From Anticarsia gemmatalis (taxonomy: Eukaryota; Arthropoda; Insecta; Lepidoptera; Erebidae), in contig NC_134776.1 of assembly GCF_050436995.1 (NCBI RefSeq), positions 19,943,001-20,007,000 of the forward strand: a stretch of 64,000 nt of DNA, in the 5' to 3' direction. The notes under the pieces were generated by a model. That model was given only the letters and a program-made list of their open reading frames with translations, ran no database searches and was not told where the DNA came from. The position numbers were made by a program, and so were the translations under genes. Shown in pieces: positions 47,325 to 57,840 of this stretch (position 1 is its first letter; every line of letters begins with the position of its first letter).

Positions 47325-47545
47325 TCTTATCGTATGGTTATAGGTCAACTTAGTGTCAAAGTTGTTCACGCCGCCCAAAAGGCCTTTAACATGGCTTAAC
47401 GACTGTTATCTTAGTAGACAACAACCGAGACAGACTTTTTTTACGTGACCTCCGAAGCATGGAGACGCCAAGTTCTAATACCACTTTGTGTTCACCCATC
47501 TATAGAATGACCGCACCAACGGTTGGCGCATCAAGTGAATTAAAA
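47325..47545 (+). mobile_element. Dispersed repeat family E, copy 4
   Basis: Nearly full length: GGTCAACTTAGTGTCAAAGT, GACAACAACCGAGACAGACT, GCATGGAGACGCCAAGTTC and CACCCATCTATAGAATGACC. Confidence 0.7.
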
Positions 47546-49516
47546 AGATTTACAGATCATATCAGTGATGTCATGAAAAAAGGTAAAGTGCGTAGTAGGC
47601 ACTCGTAGCAACGGCAAGAAGGCAAGAGAATTATTGACGTTTTTTGGTCTCTGCCTACCTCTGTGGAGAAAAGGTGTGATTATTATTATGTGAAGTAAAC
47701 TTACTTTAGAAGAGAACCGAGAACCTTTTCTGCTAATAAAATCTTTTACGTTTCATCGTTTTAATAAAATAGCTATAACATGTAACATAATTTTGTTTTG
47801 TGCCTGTGGGGCTGACCTTAACTCAACGAGTAAAAGCTCTAATTAAACAATGATGAACAAGCTTTCCAAGTTTCTAATTATTTTGTATGCGATATAATTG
47901 GTATTTTAGGCACGTTTTTGTACTATTTCTACCTACTAGTCTAGCCTTCTTCCGACTAGTCTAATTGATAAAATGTTGAACCTAAGTGGCGTTACGAATA
48001 ATTTTGGTTATAAAATTTTCCACTATACGTTACAATTTAGCGAAAAAAATAATTTTAAATTCCGTGTGCATCTTTTATTCAGCTATTCAAAACTGCAATA
48101 AAAATACGTATTCGTACTTATACCTTTGTTGCACAGGGTGTGCGATTATATTATTGATTCAGAACCCTCGCAGGTGTACATCAAAAGCATAGGGGTCACA
48201 TAAATCTCACGAGAAAATAATTTACTGTCTGGAATGGTACTTGTGTTTATTAAAATGCCGTTTTGTATATTTTTTATGATGTCTGTAGCCGGTTGAAATT
48301 GTCAGCAAGTCTTTCGTTCCGTTAAGGGTCGTTTGTTAGAGTCTTATAATAAAACTATTTTTATGTAAATTTTTGTTGCGGTTGTAATAAAAGTTATTGA
48401 GACAGGCAGTTTTTTTTCTGTGGTATACATACATGAGTACAAATTATCTCGCTTATTATACTTGAAGGTGTAAGTAGAGGTGTACCAATTACACTCGCGT
48501 TTCGCCATTAATAGTCTCATGTAGGTACCTAATGTGGTATACGTCATGTTGTATCATGAACATATCTGCTTCTTCTGCTTTCGTGGCTACATTGGTTTAC
48601 CAATTATGATAAAATTTTGCATAGAGATAGCGTGAGTTGCAACCTAGAGGAGTTAGGTACGTTCTGGAACAAAAAGCGAATATTTACAGGGTTTTAATAA
48701 TCAAGTTATTACAGAGACCCCCTTTCAAATAAAGATTATAAAAACATAATTGAATCACAGCGTCCAATTTCAATTTGCATCACGCTGTGCTCAATCTCCG
48801 GTGCAGTTTGTGAGGGGGACAAAATAATTATTTTATAGTGAATTGCCAACCCGCGCGGTACCACTCACATGTAATTTGTAATAATCAAAATGATGGTAGA
48901 TCACTGGCAGTGAGTATTTTAATCTCAGACAGCGGGACTCTGTAACTTGAGTGAAGGCCCCTAAAAGTATAATTTCTGTTTAAATTCTATGTAGTACAAC
49001 AGATTTGACAGTTTTTACAGTTTACGTAAGAAGCCTTTGTGAGAAAAAGGCGTAATTGCAGGAATAAGTACACTTATGTAGGTACAAATCGATTTAAACG
49101 CATAGATCGGTCTTGCGTTCCTAAGCTTAGTGTCTGCTGTCATACAATTATTTATCGTACCGTAAAATTGGGTTGCCTTAGGAAATATTGGGGTTAATTT
49201 GATTAAAGAAAAAAGCTGGCATAAAAGGCCAGCGACGAGGTCAGTTTTCCGATTCTTTTCCAAGTTATCAGACTACTGTTTCGGCTTGACTACGAGAATT
49301 TTAATTCGATTGTTTCTTTAAATACAGTAACCTAAGTATACTTATATATTAAGGCAGACGGAAATGTAAAAAAATATCTAAACAATTCTCGAGAATAATA
49401 CATAATGTTTATTTATAAAAAAAAATTGTTTCCTTTTCCATGTTTTCTTCGATATTCAAAGTTGTTTTACTCAATGGTCCACATTTTTTCCACACTGTAC
49501 AGATACATATAATAAA
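47546..49516. other. Gene-free stretch with a SINE fragment
   Basis: At 48450-48545 a minus-strand SINE body fragment (CTTGAAGGTGTAAGTAGAGG, CGCGTTTCGCCATTAATAGT) is recognisable. The remainder is AT-rich with no supported feature. Confidence 0.4.
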
Positions 49517-49775
49517 CTAGCTGACCCGCGCAACTTCGCTTGCGTCCAATAAGAGAGAATGGGTGAAATTTTTCCCCGTTTTTGTAACATTCATTACTGG
49601 TACTCTGCTCCTTTTGGTCGTGGCGTGATGATATATAGCCTATGTCCTTTCTCGGGTATCAAAATATCTCTATACCAAATTTCATGCAAATTGATTCAGT
49701 AGTTTAGGCGTGATTGAGTAGCAGACAGACAGACAGACAGAGTTACTTTCGCATTTATAATATTAGTATAAATAT
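49517..49775 (+). repeat. Dispersed repeat family A, CTGT subtype
   Basis: Full length, plus orientation, with a (CAGA)n run and TTTCGCATTTATAATATTAG at its end. Confidence 0.8.
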
Positions 49776-50607
49776 AAAAGTATAATAGTATAAGTATATG
49801 AATACTAGTAGTGACATCTACTGGTTTTTACTATCAATTTTGGCGTGGCTCATCACGATTTTGTAAAGAAATTAACTTATTTTTTTGTCCACAATTCTCC
49901 ATTTGACAAGAAGGCTTTACAAAGAAAATTTAAATAATTTCGATGTCCTTTTATAAAAAATATAATGTCGTAGATTAAATGCTAGTACAATATTTCGCCC
50001 CGGCTCCACCACTCCTGAATAACTATTATTTTTCCTTGCAGGTGGAGTTTTAACAGTTATGTTCATACATTTGCCACTGTATTTATCTAATAGATTATTC
50101 GACACTCCATAAGCGTGAAACTATCTCCACAAACAGTTCTTACTGCAGGTTTTTTAACCTGGTAGCGACACCTAGTGTCAATCGATACAAAACTTACTGT
50201 TAGTTGACTATCTCAACAACAGATGGCACTATGTGCGGCGACGCCATTTTGTGTTGTGGTGTCCCTCTTATTGGTGTAAATAGGTACATAATACGTCCTA
50301 TCTTATAAGAAGTAAGCCTAATCTAATTTTATCATATTGGTACCCAACTCCAGGCTACTTATAAGATCATTGAGAAATTAAATATACCTAATAAAATTTT
50401 CTGACCTTCCTTCGGGAAGGGGTTTTAGTGTCCCCCATAGAGAGTATTAATATATAGTCCAAGAGCTTAGTGGCAAGCCTTATATGGAAAGTTCTGATAT
50501 TCTATTCAAGATTTGTAATTTTGTACATTAGTGACTCGCAAGTATATGCAGCTAACCATGGCCTGTTTATTACAGCTACTCAACTGTCTTCCAGAAATAC
50601 ACATACT
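49776..50607. other. Gene-free stretch
   Basis: Contains ACACCTAGTGTCAATCGATA and AACAGATGGCACTATGTGCG (50.16-50.24 kb), which resemble repeat edges. No coding signal seen. Confidence 0.35.
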
Positions 50608-50803
50608 AATATTATAAATGCGAAAGTAACTGTCTGTCTGTTACTCAATCACGCCTAAACTACTGAATCAATTTGCATGAAATTTGGTATGGAGATATTT
50701 TGATACCCGAGAAAGGATATAGGCTACTTTTTACCTCGGGAAAATGACGCATTTCCATGGGGAAATTCGGGTGGCGGACGAAGTCGCGGGTAAAAGCTAG
50801 TTC
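50608..50803 (-). repeat. Dispersed repeat, second subtype
   Basis: Shares ATAAATGCGAAAGTAACTG and GGTATGGAGATATTTTGATA with the CTGT subtype but ends ACGAAGTCGCGGGTAAAAGC. It is the same variant as at 54345-54548. Confidence 0.75.
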
Positions 50804-50921
50804 ATTGTAATTGAGATAAATCGTGCATTCGGAGGCTCTCTAAGTTTTAAGACTAGAACATTTCTCCTAAATATTGTAGTGGGGGTTTAATAAAATAAAG
50901 ACATATTGACACAAACATTCA

Positions 50922-50927
50922 TTTATT
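50922..50927 (-). promoter_or_regulatory. Candidate poly(A) signal AATAAA for the alternative 3' end
   Basis: On the minus strand AATAAA is followed within 30 bases by a GT- and T-rich stretch. It lies 2.9 kb downstream of the stop in exon 53851-53803, over a stretch with no other gene. It could end the long isoform transcript. The signal is short and AT-rich DNA produces it often. Confidence 0.3.
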
Positions 50928-51413
50928 TCACCAAAAAATTCGAAGATTACATGACACGGTTATTTTACTAATACATTGAAATATTTGATAACAAATCAAT
51001 AAACTTAAGACGTTCGAAAACAAAATCTATACATATAATAAAACAGTAGATAATAAATAAATGTCAAATCATCTTAGGACTAATAAAACAATAAGAAAAG
51101 ATTAACATTTTAGGACATAATTAAATTTTGCACCAAATATTCATACCTACTCTCTTAAATTCTACACCGCGTCTTAAACCCAAGCGACTCGAAAAACAAG
51201 TCAATCGTGGCATCTTTACCTCATCAAGGTCTTTAAATAAAAGGATGGTTATTAAATTAAGTCAAAATCCAAATTGTTTTAATCAACTTAACATTGTTGT
51301 AAAGAAAATTTAATTTGATTGGAGATTCAATCAGCCTGCGAGTGGTGACTGTAACCTGAAGGCAGTCGTCAGGCACTTCGTAAAATGTGTATTCGTGTTT
51401 TCCACAATATCAT

Positions 51414-51545
51414 CATCAACCTAGCTTTTCTTCTAAACTATGTTGGAGTCGGCTTCCAGTCTCATCGGGTGCAGCTGGATACTAGTGTTTTACATGGAGC
51501 GACTGCCGACCTCCACAACCCAGTTACCTAGGTTATACGAAACCG
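51414..51545 (+). mobile_element. Dispersed SINE-like repeat family I, copy 2
   Basis: ACTATGTTGGAGTCGGCTTC, then CAGTCTCATCGGGTGCAGCT and GCGACTGCCGACCTCCACAA, ending at CCTAGGTTATACG. Confidence 0.65.
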
Positions 51546-52783
51546 TTTTATTGCATAATGTAAACAAAATAATTTTAAAATAAAAAGTAAAGTTGCCACA
51601 ATTGACTAGTGTCCTAGCTTAATTTTATTTCATTCAAATGTCAGACACTCGAAACCAAGCACCTACACAAGCCGATTTTAATCACAATCCATTTACTTAT
51701 ACAATTTTGAATTCCTAAACATCCCTGTTGCCAGACACCCTGCTCGATACAGTACTTTCTAGATTAATTTTAAAACCCCAGTCTTTACTCTTCACTCTTA
51801 ATTTTATTTAAAAGAACTGGTTTGAAAGGAGCTCAAGACGGCCAACGTCTTTTAAAAATATATTAATAATACGTTAGGGTATTATACTGGTTTAGTTAAA
51901 TAAAACTAGTATTAATAATGTAAGGAATAACCCATCCCGTCTGGGAGAAGACCCTCGCCGAATAATGAGACAGTCATTTAAAAAAAAACGAACGTTCTAA
52001 GCACAGAAAGTAAACGAAATCTTGTGTTAAAATTTGAATTTTAGATATAATATTAAATCTAAACGAAAAATACAAAGGCTCGTGACGCCATTATGTCTCC
52101 AATTTCCATATGAAAAGGCCGTTTAAACGTATCATGCTTTGATTGGCAGTAAAACACCCCAATGTGTAAATGTGATATGAAGAATAAGTACTTATAATAA
52201 TATTAAGAGGTAATTACTTATACATAATTCAAAAAGGGGAGGGACCTATACTTCCTCATTCACGTTAATTTGTAACTTATAGTACAAAGAATAAAACAAT
52301 TAGAATAGGAAGCTCGAGTTTTGTAAATTGATAGAAATATAAAGGGTTTTCTCAAAATAATTAAAGTATATGATACCACAAATATGAACTTTGGAGTAAA
52401 ACTACATTAAACATTATTTAAATAGACACCAATAAGTCTTAAATTGAATTAGTTATATTGAAATGCTATTCTTACTCTAGACCACAGTTATATATACTGG
52501 GTATACCTAATATGATTAAATATTACACGTATTATTCTTAATAAACGATGGTATATAGGCCACCATATACAAAATGTGACTAAACAGTTCTTATACAAAA
52601 ATACTTAGAAAATTAATCACAGATAGAACCAGCGATGAGCTAAAATAAAGTTTTAAAATATTTTTCTTAAAAAGCAAAATTACTTCGTAAGTCTTTTTGC
52701 TATTAACTTAAAAATTATCAACTTATTGTCAGAAATCAACAGTTTTCAATTAGTGTAATAATATAATTTAAAAACTTTTAGAG

Positions 52784-52953
52784 CAGTAGCGTAATTCTGT
52801 ACCACTCTGGACTATCGACTAACTATCGAGAAATTTTGTATGAAAAGCGATTCAGCAGCGCCTCTAGCGGGCTACGAAGGAACTTTTTTTGTAGTACATT
52901 TCAAACGTCAAATTCTCGATGCTCGTCAGAACCGTGTGTAGAGAATCGCTCTA
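52784..52953. mobile_element. MITE family C, copy 7
   Basis: CAGTAGCGTAATTCTGTACC on the left, CAGCGCCTCTAGCGGGCTACG in the centre and GTGTAGAGAATCGCT on the right. The right arm is shortened. Confidence 0.65.
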
Positions 52954-53091
52954 ATGGTTAACAAAAATATTAAATTTAAAAAAGTATATAAACATTATAG
53001 CGCATTAGATCATAAATATTTCTACCACTACCATCTACCATGTTCCAATATATAAGCCCTAGCCAGTTACGTCAAACTACATAATATATAA

Positions 53092-53309
53092 GCCAGATTT
53101 ACACATACACTCTATCGCACGTTCGTAGGAGCGTACAGGATTACAAGCAGGAAACCTGCGCGCTCTTCGCTCGCGATTTTCTTCGCGAGCTTGACAGATG
53201 ATCGCGGCGCGTGGTCTTCCTTTCCCCCTGCACGCCCTTAAAACGCTCGCTGTTTCACGCTCGATTGTTGTTACATGCGCGATAGAGTGTGTGTGTAAAG
53301 ATGGCTAAT
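53092..53309. mobile_element. MITE with TTTACACA..CTCTATCGC inverted ends, copy 1
   Basis: The left ATTTACACATACACTCTATCG is matched in inverted orientation by GCGATAGAGTGTGTGTGTAA at the right. The inner part is rich in GCGCGC/CGCTCG and much more GC-rich than its flanks. Confidence 0.8.
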
Positions 53310-53802
53310 GGAGCTTACAACCTACCTACGTCATATTTTCTAAATTGAATGTCATAATAACGACAATTCTTGAATAACTAGAAAGCTTCACAAGTCTTCA
53401 ATACTCAAATAGAATAAGAAAAGAATAAATATTTATTTTCCTTAATTGTGGTAACAAAACGTGGTTAAAAAATTTAAATAGATACGAGACACATTTCGCC
53501 ATTTATAGAATTCAAATAAACAAAGATTTTTGATGTAGGTTTGCCATAATTAACACAAAATTAATGGTGAAAAGAAATTTTTATTCCTGTATTATATGCT
53601 GCCGTGGGACGTATATCGGTGACTCGGCTTCGTACGAAATTAAAATTGTAAGATTAAAATCTTTGACTATCAAAGACCAGTGTAGCCTTGTGTACTTGGC
53701 TTTAAATTTACCGTACACATATGTATTTCGTTTCGCTAACCTAACATATTTGAAATATATATGATCTCCGTGCTGACATCGCTTTAAGTATTGTCTTGAA
53801 GA

Positions 53803-53851
53803 TCACCCGTAGTTGACAGCTCCAAAGAATCGTCGGTAGAGGCAGCCTTTC
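53803..53851 (-). CDS. Alternative last exon of the NNQP-repeat gene
   Basis: A minus-strand acceptor (TTTAATTTCAG) at 53852 opens an exon. In the phase delivered by exon 56937-56818 it encodes KGCLYRRFFGAVNYG and a TGA, which would give a 273-residue isoform. A second frame stays open slightly longer and encodes an acidic KAASTDDSLELSTTGDLQDNT ending at TAA (53784-53786). That frame looks at least as protein-like, but would need a preceding exon of another phase that I did not find. The exon boundary is better supported than the frame. Confidence 0.45.
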
Positions 53852-53941
53852 CTGAAATTAAATTAAAATAATATTTTAATACAATGTTACTTATTGTGAT
53901 AATATTGGTCATCAATTTACCTATATAAGTGTGTATTTAGA

Positions 53942-54093
53942 AGTATACATATAAATATGTTTATCAGTTATTTGGTTACCATAGTACAAGCTCTAGTTTA
54001 ATAATAAAATTATTGGACAACTTACACACAGTCATTTGATTTCAAACTAAGTAGAGCTTGTACTAACCAAATAACTGATTAACATACTTCTAA
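53942..54093. repeat. Two SINE tails in inverted orientation
   Basis: TCAGTTATTTGGTTACCATA..AGTACAAGCTCTAGTTT on the left is mirrored by AAACTAAGTAGAGCTTGTAC..CCAAATAACTGA on the right, giving a 150-bp palindrome. Both halves derive from the tail of the 32.1-kb SINE family. It is intronic in the long isoform. Confidence 0.7.
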
Positions 54094-54189
54094 ATAAATA
54101 AATTAACACACAACAACATGCACAACATTACGTTTGTTTGTTTGCTTGTGGCTACGGTTTAATATGTAATGGACAAAAGTATCCATTCC

Positions 54190-54285
54190 ACAAATTCACC
54201 GTGCCCATTTGCTCTAGGTACACGAAGTTGATCACGACTAAATTGTTAGTCGCACCCTTTCAATGCACCATTGTTATCTAATATC
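54190..54285 (+). repeat. Dispersed repeat family D, copy 1
   Basis: GTGCCCATTTGCTCTAGGTA through CGCACCCTTTCAATGCACCA. The family has three copies, all within the NNQP-gene locus. Confidence 0.6.
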
Positions 54286-54344
54286 ACGCATATATATAAT
54301 ATCACGCATATTATAACCTAAATATAGGCAGTTATATAATCCAT

Positions 54345-54548
54345 ACTAATATTATAAATGCAAAAGTAACTCTGTCTGTCTGTCTGTCTGCTACTCAATC
54401 ACGCCTAAACTACTGAACCAATTTGGATGAAATTTAGTATGGAGATATTTTGATACCCGAGAAAGGACATAGGGTATTTATTACCCCGGAAAGTGATGCA
54501 TTTCCATGGGAAAATTCAGGTGGCGGACGAAGTCGCGGGTAAAAGCTT
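54345..54548 (-). repeat. Dispersed repeat, second subtype, abutting the large foldback
   Basis: Same variant as 50608-50803. Its end GCGGGTAAAAGCTTGTACAC lies directly against the left arm of the 54.5-56.1 kb foldback element. Confidence 0.75.
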
Positions 54549-54554
54549 GTACAC

Positions 54555-56142
54555 ATACAACGTGTCCCAAAACTCAACGTCAAAACGAAAACCTGAGCTA
54601 GGCCGAGTTGTGTTGGCTCTCAAAAAATAATTAAAAAAAATCTATCTCGTGTAGTTTAAAAATGACAACCATTTTTGTAAAATTGCCACCCTCTGATGAG
54701 TTTAGTCTACTGTGGCAACAAATGACTTCTTTTCTAGTTCTTTTTTTATGTGGAGTATTCTTAAGTAACGCTCCAACAAAATTCAATTCATTATTTGCAC
54801 CCAACTTCATTGGAATATCAGAAAATATCCCTTTTATGGCGAATTATGCCGTGAAAATAATTTCATCACTCAACTTTGACAGTCTGTCCTGAAAAATAAT
54901 TGTACTACGCTTTTTCGGCATGTACCTTAAAAAGTTGGCGCATTTAATGAGCTTTTGAAAATGGTATAACACTTACTAAATTATTTCATAGACGATGAGA
55001 AAATAAAAAAAAAATCTTAAGATAGTCGGTATTTAACGTATTATTAGTTCGTCATAAAACTTTCTCAAAATTATTCTAATGTCATCTAAGTGTTCTGTGA
55101 TGATGTTGTCCTGGTAGATTTTGGATACGGTGGTCAGTTTCATTGAAACCAGCCAACAGTTCAGATTTTTGTTTATAGTGGCCAAGTGTGTGCACAGGTA
55201 CACTCTCATAGTCTGGTGGGACGGCTAAACCGTCACGACCAGAGAGAGGTCAGGCGCAGGACCGACGGCTTTACGTGCTCTCCGAGGCACGGAGGTCCCT
55301 TACCTCAACTTCCTACCTGCGGGCAATCTCTGAGAATTTTTTAACATAAAATCTCTAAAATTACTTTTTGGCTCGACCCAGGATTCGAACCCGAGACCTC
55401 TTGGGCGGCAGTCACATAAAGCGACGAAGAAATTTAAGAGTGGGACGGATAGTGACGCTACATTCATGGTGTTAGTGACATTTATTGTATTTGGGATTGT
55501 TTAAATAAAGATCAATTATTATTAAAAATCTAATGATTATTTAAATGAACCTTTTCTCAATCGTCAATAATTAAACATTACTTCTCTTTAATTACACCTC
55601 ACAGAACGCTTAGATGACATTAGAATAATTTTGAGAAAGTTTTATGACGAACTAATAATACGTTAAATACCGACTATCTTAAGATTTTTTTTATTCTCTC
55701 ATCGTCTATGAAATAATTTAGTAAGTGTTATACCATTTTCAAAAGCTCATTAAATGCGCCAACTTTTTAAGGTACATGCCGAAAAAGCGTAGTACAATTA
55801 TTTTTCAGGACAGACTGTCAAAGTTGAGTGATGAAATTATTTTCACGGCATAATTCGCCATAAAAGGGATATTTTCTGATATTCCAATGAAGTTGGGTGC
55901 AAATAATGAATTGAATTTTGTTGGAGCGTTACTTAAGAATACTCCACATAAAAAAAGAACTAGAAAAGAAGTCATTTGTTGCCACAGTAGACTAAACTCA
56001 TCAGAGGGTGGCAATTTTACAAAAATGGTTGTCATTTTTAAACTACACGAGATAGATTTTTTTTAATTATTTTTTGAGAGCCAACACAACTCGGCCTAGC
56101 TCAGGTTTTCGTTTTGACGTTGAGTTTTGGGACACGTTGTAT
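54555..56142. mobile_element. Large foldback element, 545-bp arms around a SINE
   Basis: Arms 54555-55100 and 55599-56142 are inverted copies that differ at only a few positions, and each contains the same 76-codon open frame (54662-54892 plus, 55805-56035 minus). The outer ends read ATACAACGTGTCCCAAAAC and its inverse. The 498-bp spacer holds a minus-strand SINE (55130-55430) plus an AT-rich part. No transposase is present. It lies in the intron between exons 56818-56937 and 53803-53851 of the minus-strand gene, so a transcript crossing it could fold into a long hairpin. The class of element is not determined. Confidence 0.88.
55130..55430 (-). mobile_element. tRNA-derived SINE in the foldback spacer
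   Basis: Minus reading: a head with B box GGGTTCGAATCCTGGGTCG, a body with GAGATTGCCCGCAGGTAGGA and CCTCCGTGCCTCGGAGAGCA, and a tail with TTGGCTGGTTTCAATGAAAC. It is the best-preserved member of its family here. Confidence 0.8.
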
Positions 56143-56252
56143 ATGTCAACAATATAAGTCATAATAGGAAGCATGTATATTGCAATCAAGGTAGTAAAAT
56201 GACATCTACTTACTATGACTTCAGTCGTTGCACTGTGACGTCCCGTCAACCC

Positions 56253-56420
56253 CTACATGATGTTGAGGACTTACCCCCGGTTTGTAAGGTACAATTAGTA
56301 CATTAAGTATTTATCTGTTCAAAAGCGTTTAGTGTTAAACGCTATTGAATAGATAAACTACCGCTAAATGTAGTCAGAAACCGGGGGTAAGAAGTGGATG
56401 AGCGCATACTACATCCTTAG
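56253..56420. mobile_element. Short palindromic element related to the one at 261-597
   Basis: The inverted arms CTTACCCCCGGTTT and AAACCGGGGGTAAG flank a centre with AACGCTATTGAATAGATAAACT, the same core as the foldback at 261-597. The outer parts (ACATGATGT / ACTACATCC) match only loosely. Confidence 0.6.
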
Positions 56421-56817
56421 ACGGTGGGTAGACTTCAGGCTTGTGGGTCTTTTGCAGTAGCGGCCCTTGCCCTTAAGTAGTCTTTGGAGCGGTCTGAGGA
56501 CAAATACAGATAAATTAGAATTTTTTAACGTTTTTAAACTCTCGCGAACAAATAGTTTTCAAACTCGGTGAACAAATAAGGTATCCTAACCTTTAATATT
56601 CAATCGCGTTTGAGACCCGTGGCATTATAAAATTAGAATTTAGTAGTAATACTAAAGTAGTATGTTCCTTACTCATTTACATAAAATAAAATATATAGTA
56701 TTTGTTATCTTTACAGTTCCTACAGCCTTACAAATGATAGTTTATGAAATTTCAAATAGTATCGGTATTAAAGTGGAAAATTATATTACTAATCGCAAGC
56801 AATAATATGTTGCTTAC

Positions 56818-56937
56818 CTATGACGTTTAAGTTGGCGTTTCAATAACCCAACTCGGATAAGTGTGACGTCACTTCGGGTTAACTTTTGTAATCTTCTATT
56901 CAATACAATGCGAGTGTCAGTCCTTAGGGCTTTGATC
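56818..56937 (-). CDS. Alternative internal exon of the NNQP-repeat gene
   Basis: A 120-nt minus-strand exon lies between a good acceptor (TTTTGATTTTACAG) and a GTAAGC donor. In the phase left by exon 59211-59069 it is fully open and encodes 39 residues rich in Arg, Lys and Leu (IKALRTDTRIVLNRRLQKL at its start). The two other frames hit stops. It begins and ends in the same phase, so it can be included only if the terminal exon at 57.8 kb is skipped. No transcript evidence is available here. Confidence 0.5.
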
Positions 56938-57104
56938 CTGTAAAATCAAAACCTATTAATATCTTTCATTTATGTTAGTATCGATAAAAAAACCATAACG
57001 TATTATATTATTATTATGATCATTATTAAAGCAGTTTAAGTATCACTGGTCGTGTAGGTCCCACTAGGTTATGTGAGTAATGGAATAAAAAGCGTACCTG
57101 TGCA

Positions 57105-57185
57105 ATGATAGACACTGTAAGCAAAAGTCCCACACAGTTGGCTGGTTTCAATGAAATTTGCCGCTGTATCATTTCAAGCTTCTGC
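57105..57185 (-). mobile_element. SINE tail fragment imitating an exon
   Basis: The minus strand reads ATTTCATTGAAACCAGCCAA followed by CTGTGTGGGACTTTTGCTTA, which match the tail of the SINE at 55130-55430. The apparent CAG acceptor and GTACGC donor are part of the repeat. Confidence 0.65.
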
Positions 57186-57554
57186 AGGGTCTTAAGCCTT
57201 AAACTTTAGAGACCAGTAGATATTTTATTGCCCTAAAATATAAAAAGATTTTTAATGTATACAGCAGTCAGGTTAAAAATAAAAAGATGAAAAGTTATCC
57301 TTACCAGTTTGCACGGAGACGATATATTTTATTAAGTGATTATTATGTTATTATAATTATAAGTCTTCATCGAATATTAGCACATCATTAATTGTAATTG
57401 GCCTCATTTTCTACATTCTAAAGATAAGTTCTGTGTAGGACCGCTATAGATGATACAAGCGCAGCACCATACTAAGGCGAGAGAGAGGCCTATACTCAAA
57501 AATGGATGGATACAAGCGTACTACACAGATAGAAAAAGGATATCATATTTTATT

Positions 57555-57745
57555 TTAGCCTATGGTTTGTCGTCAACCTTGCGTCAAAGTCGCTCAAACC
57601 GCCCTAAGGGCCATTGACATGGTTAATTGACAACTTCACGTGCCCTCCGAAGCACGGAGACGCTCAGCTTACGACTAAGCGGTCACCTATTTAAAGAATG
57701 ACCTATTGTTGCCCACAGATCGTTTGCCGACCGGTGAGCGCAGGT
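57555..57745 (+). mobile_element. Dispersed repeat family E, copy 5
   Basis: GTCGTCAACCTTGCGTCAAA through CTTCACGTGCCCTCCGAAGC to CCGACCGGTGAGCGCAGG. It lies between exons 57841-57895 and 56818-56937 of the NNQP-repeat locus. Confidence 0.7.
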
Positions 57746-57840
57746 AGCTATTAGCGCCTTAAGAATAAAGGATTATGATTAATTATTAATATAATAACGT
57801 TGACTGGCTGTGGCTTTGATAAATATTTTTATAATTAATT

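Larger units (their letters stand above)
50928..53802 (-). other. AT-rich stretch, possible 3' UTR of the long NNQP-gene isoform
   Basis: It lies between the stop in exon 53803-53851 and the AATAAA at 50922. It contains a family I repeat, a family C MITE and the MITE at 53.1-53.3 kb, so even if transcribed it is not purely gene-derived. Confidence 0.25.

Noticed and set aside
56460..56510. Possible minus-strand exon after TTTGTCCTCAG encoding RSKDYLRARAATAKDPQA
   Set aside because: The phase does not fit a neighbouring exon, two frames are open, and it adjoins a palindromic element. Support is too weak.
57115..57190. Apparent minus-strand exon with CAG acceptor and GTACGC donor
   Set aside because: The sequence (TTTCATTGAAACCAGCCAAC and what follows) is a SINE tail also present in the foldback spacer at 55.14 kb.
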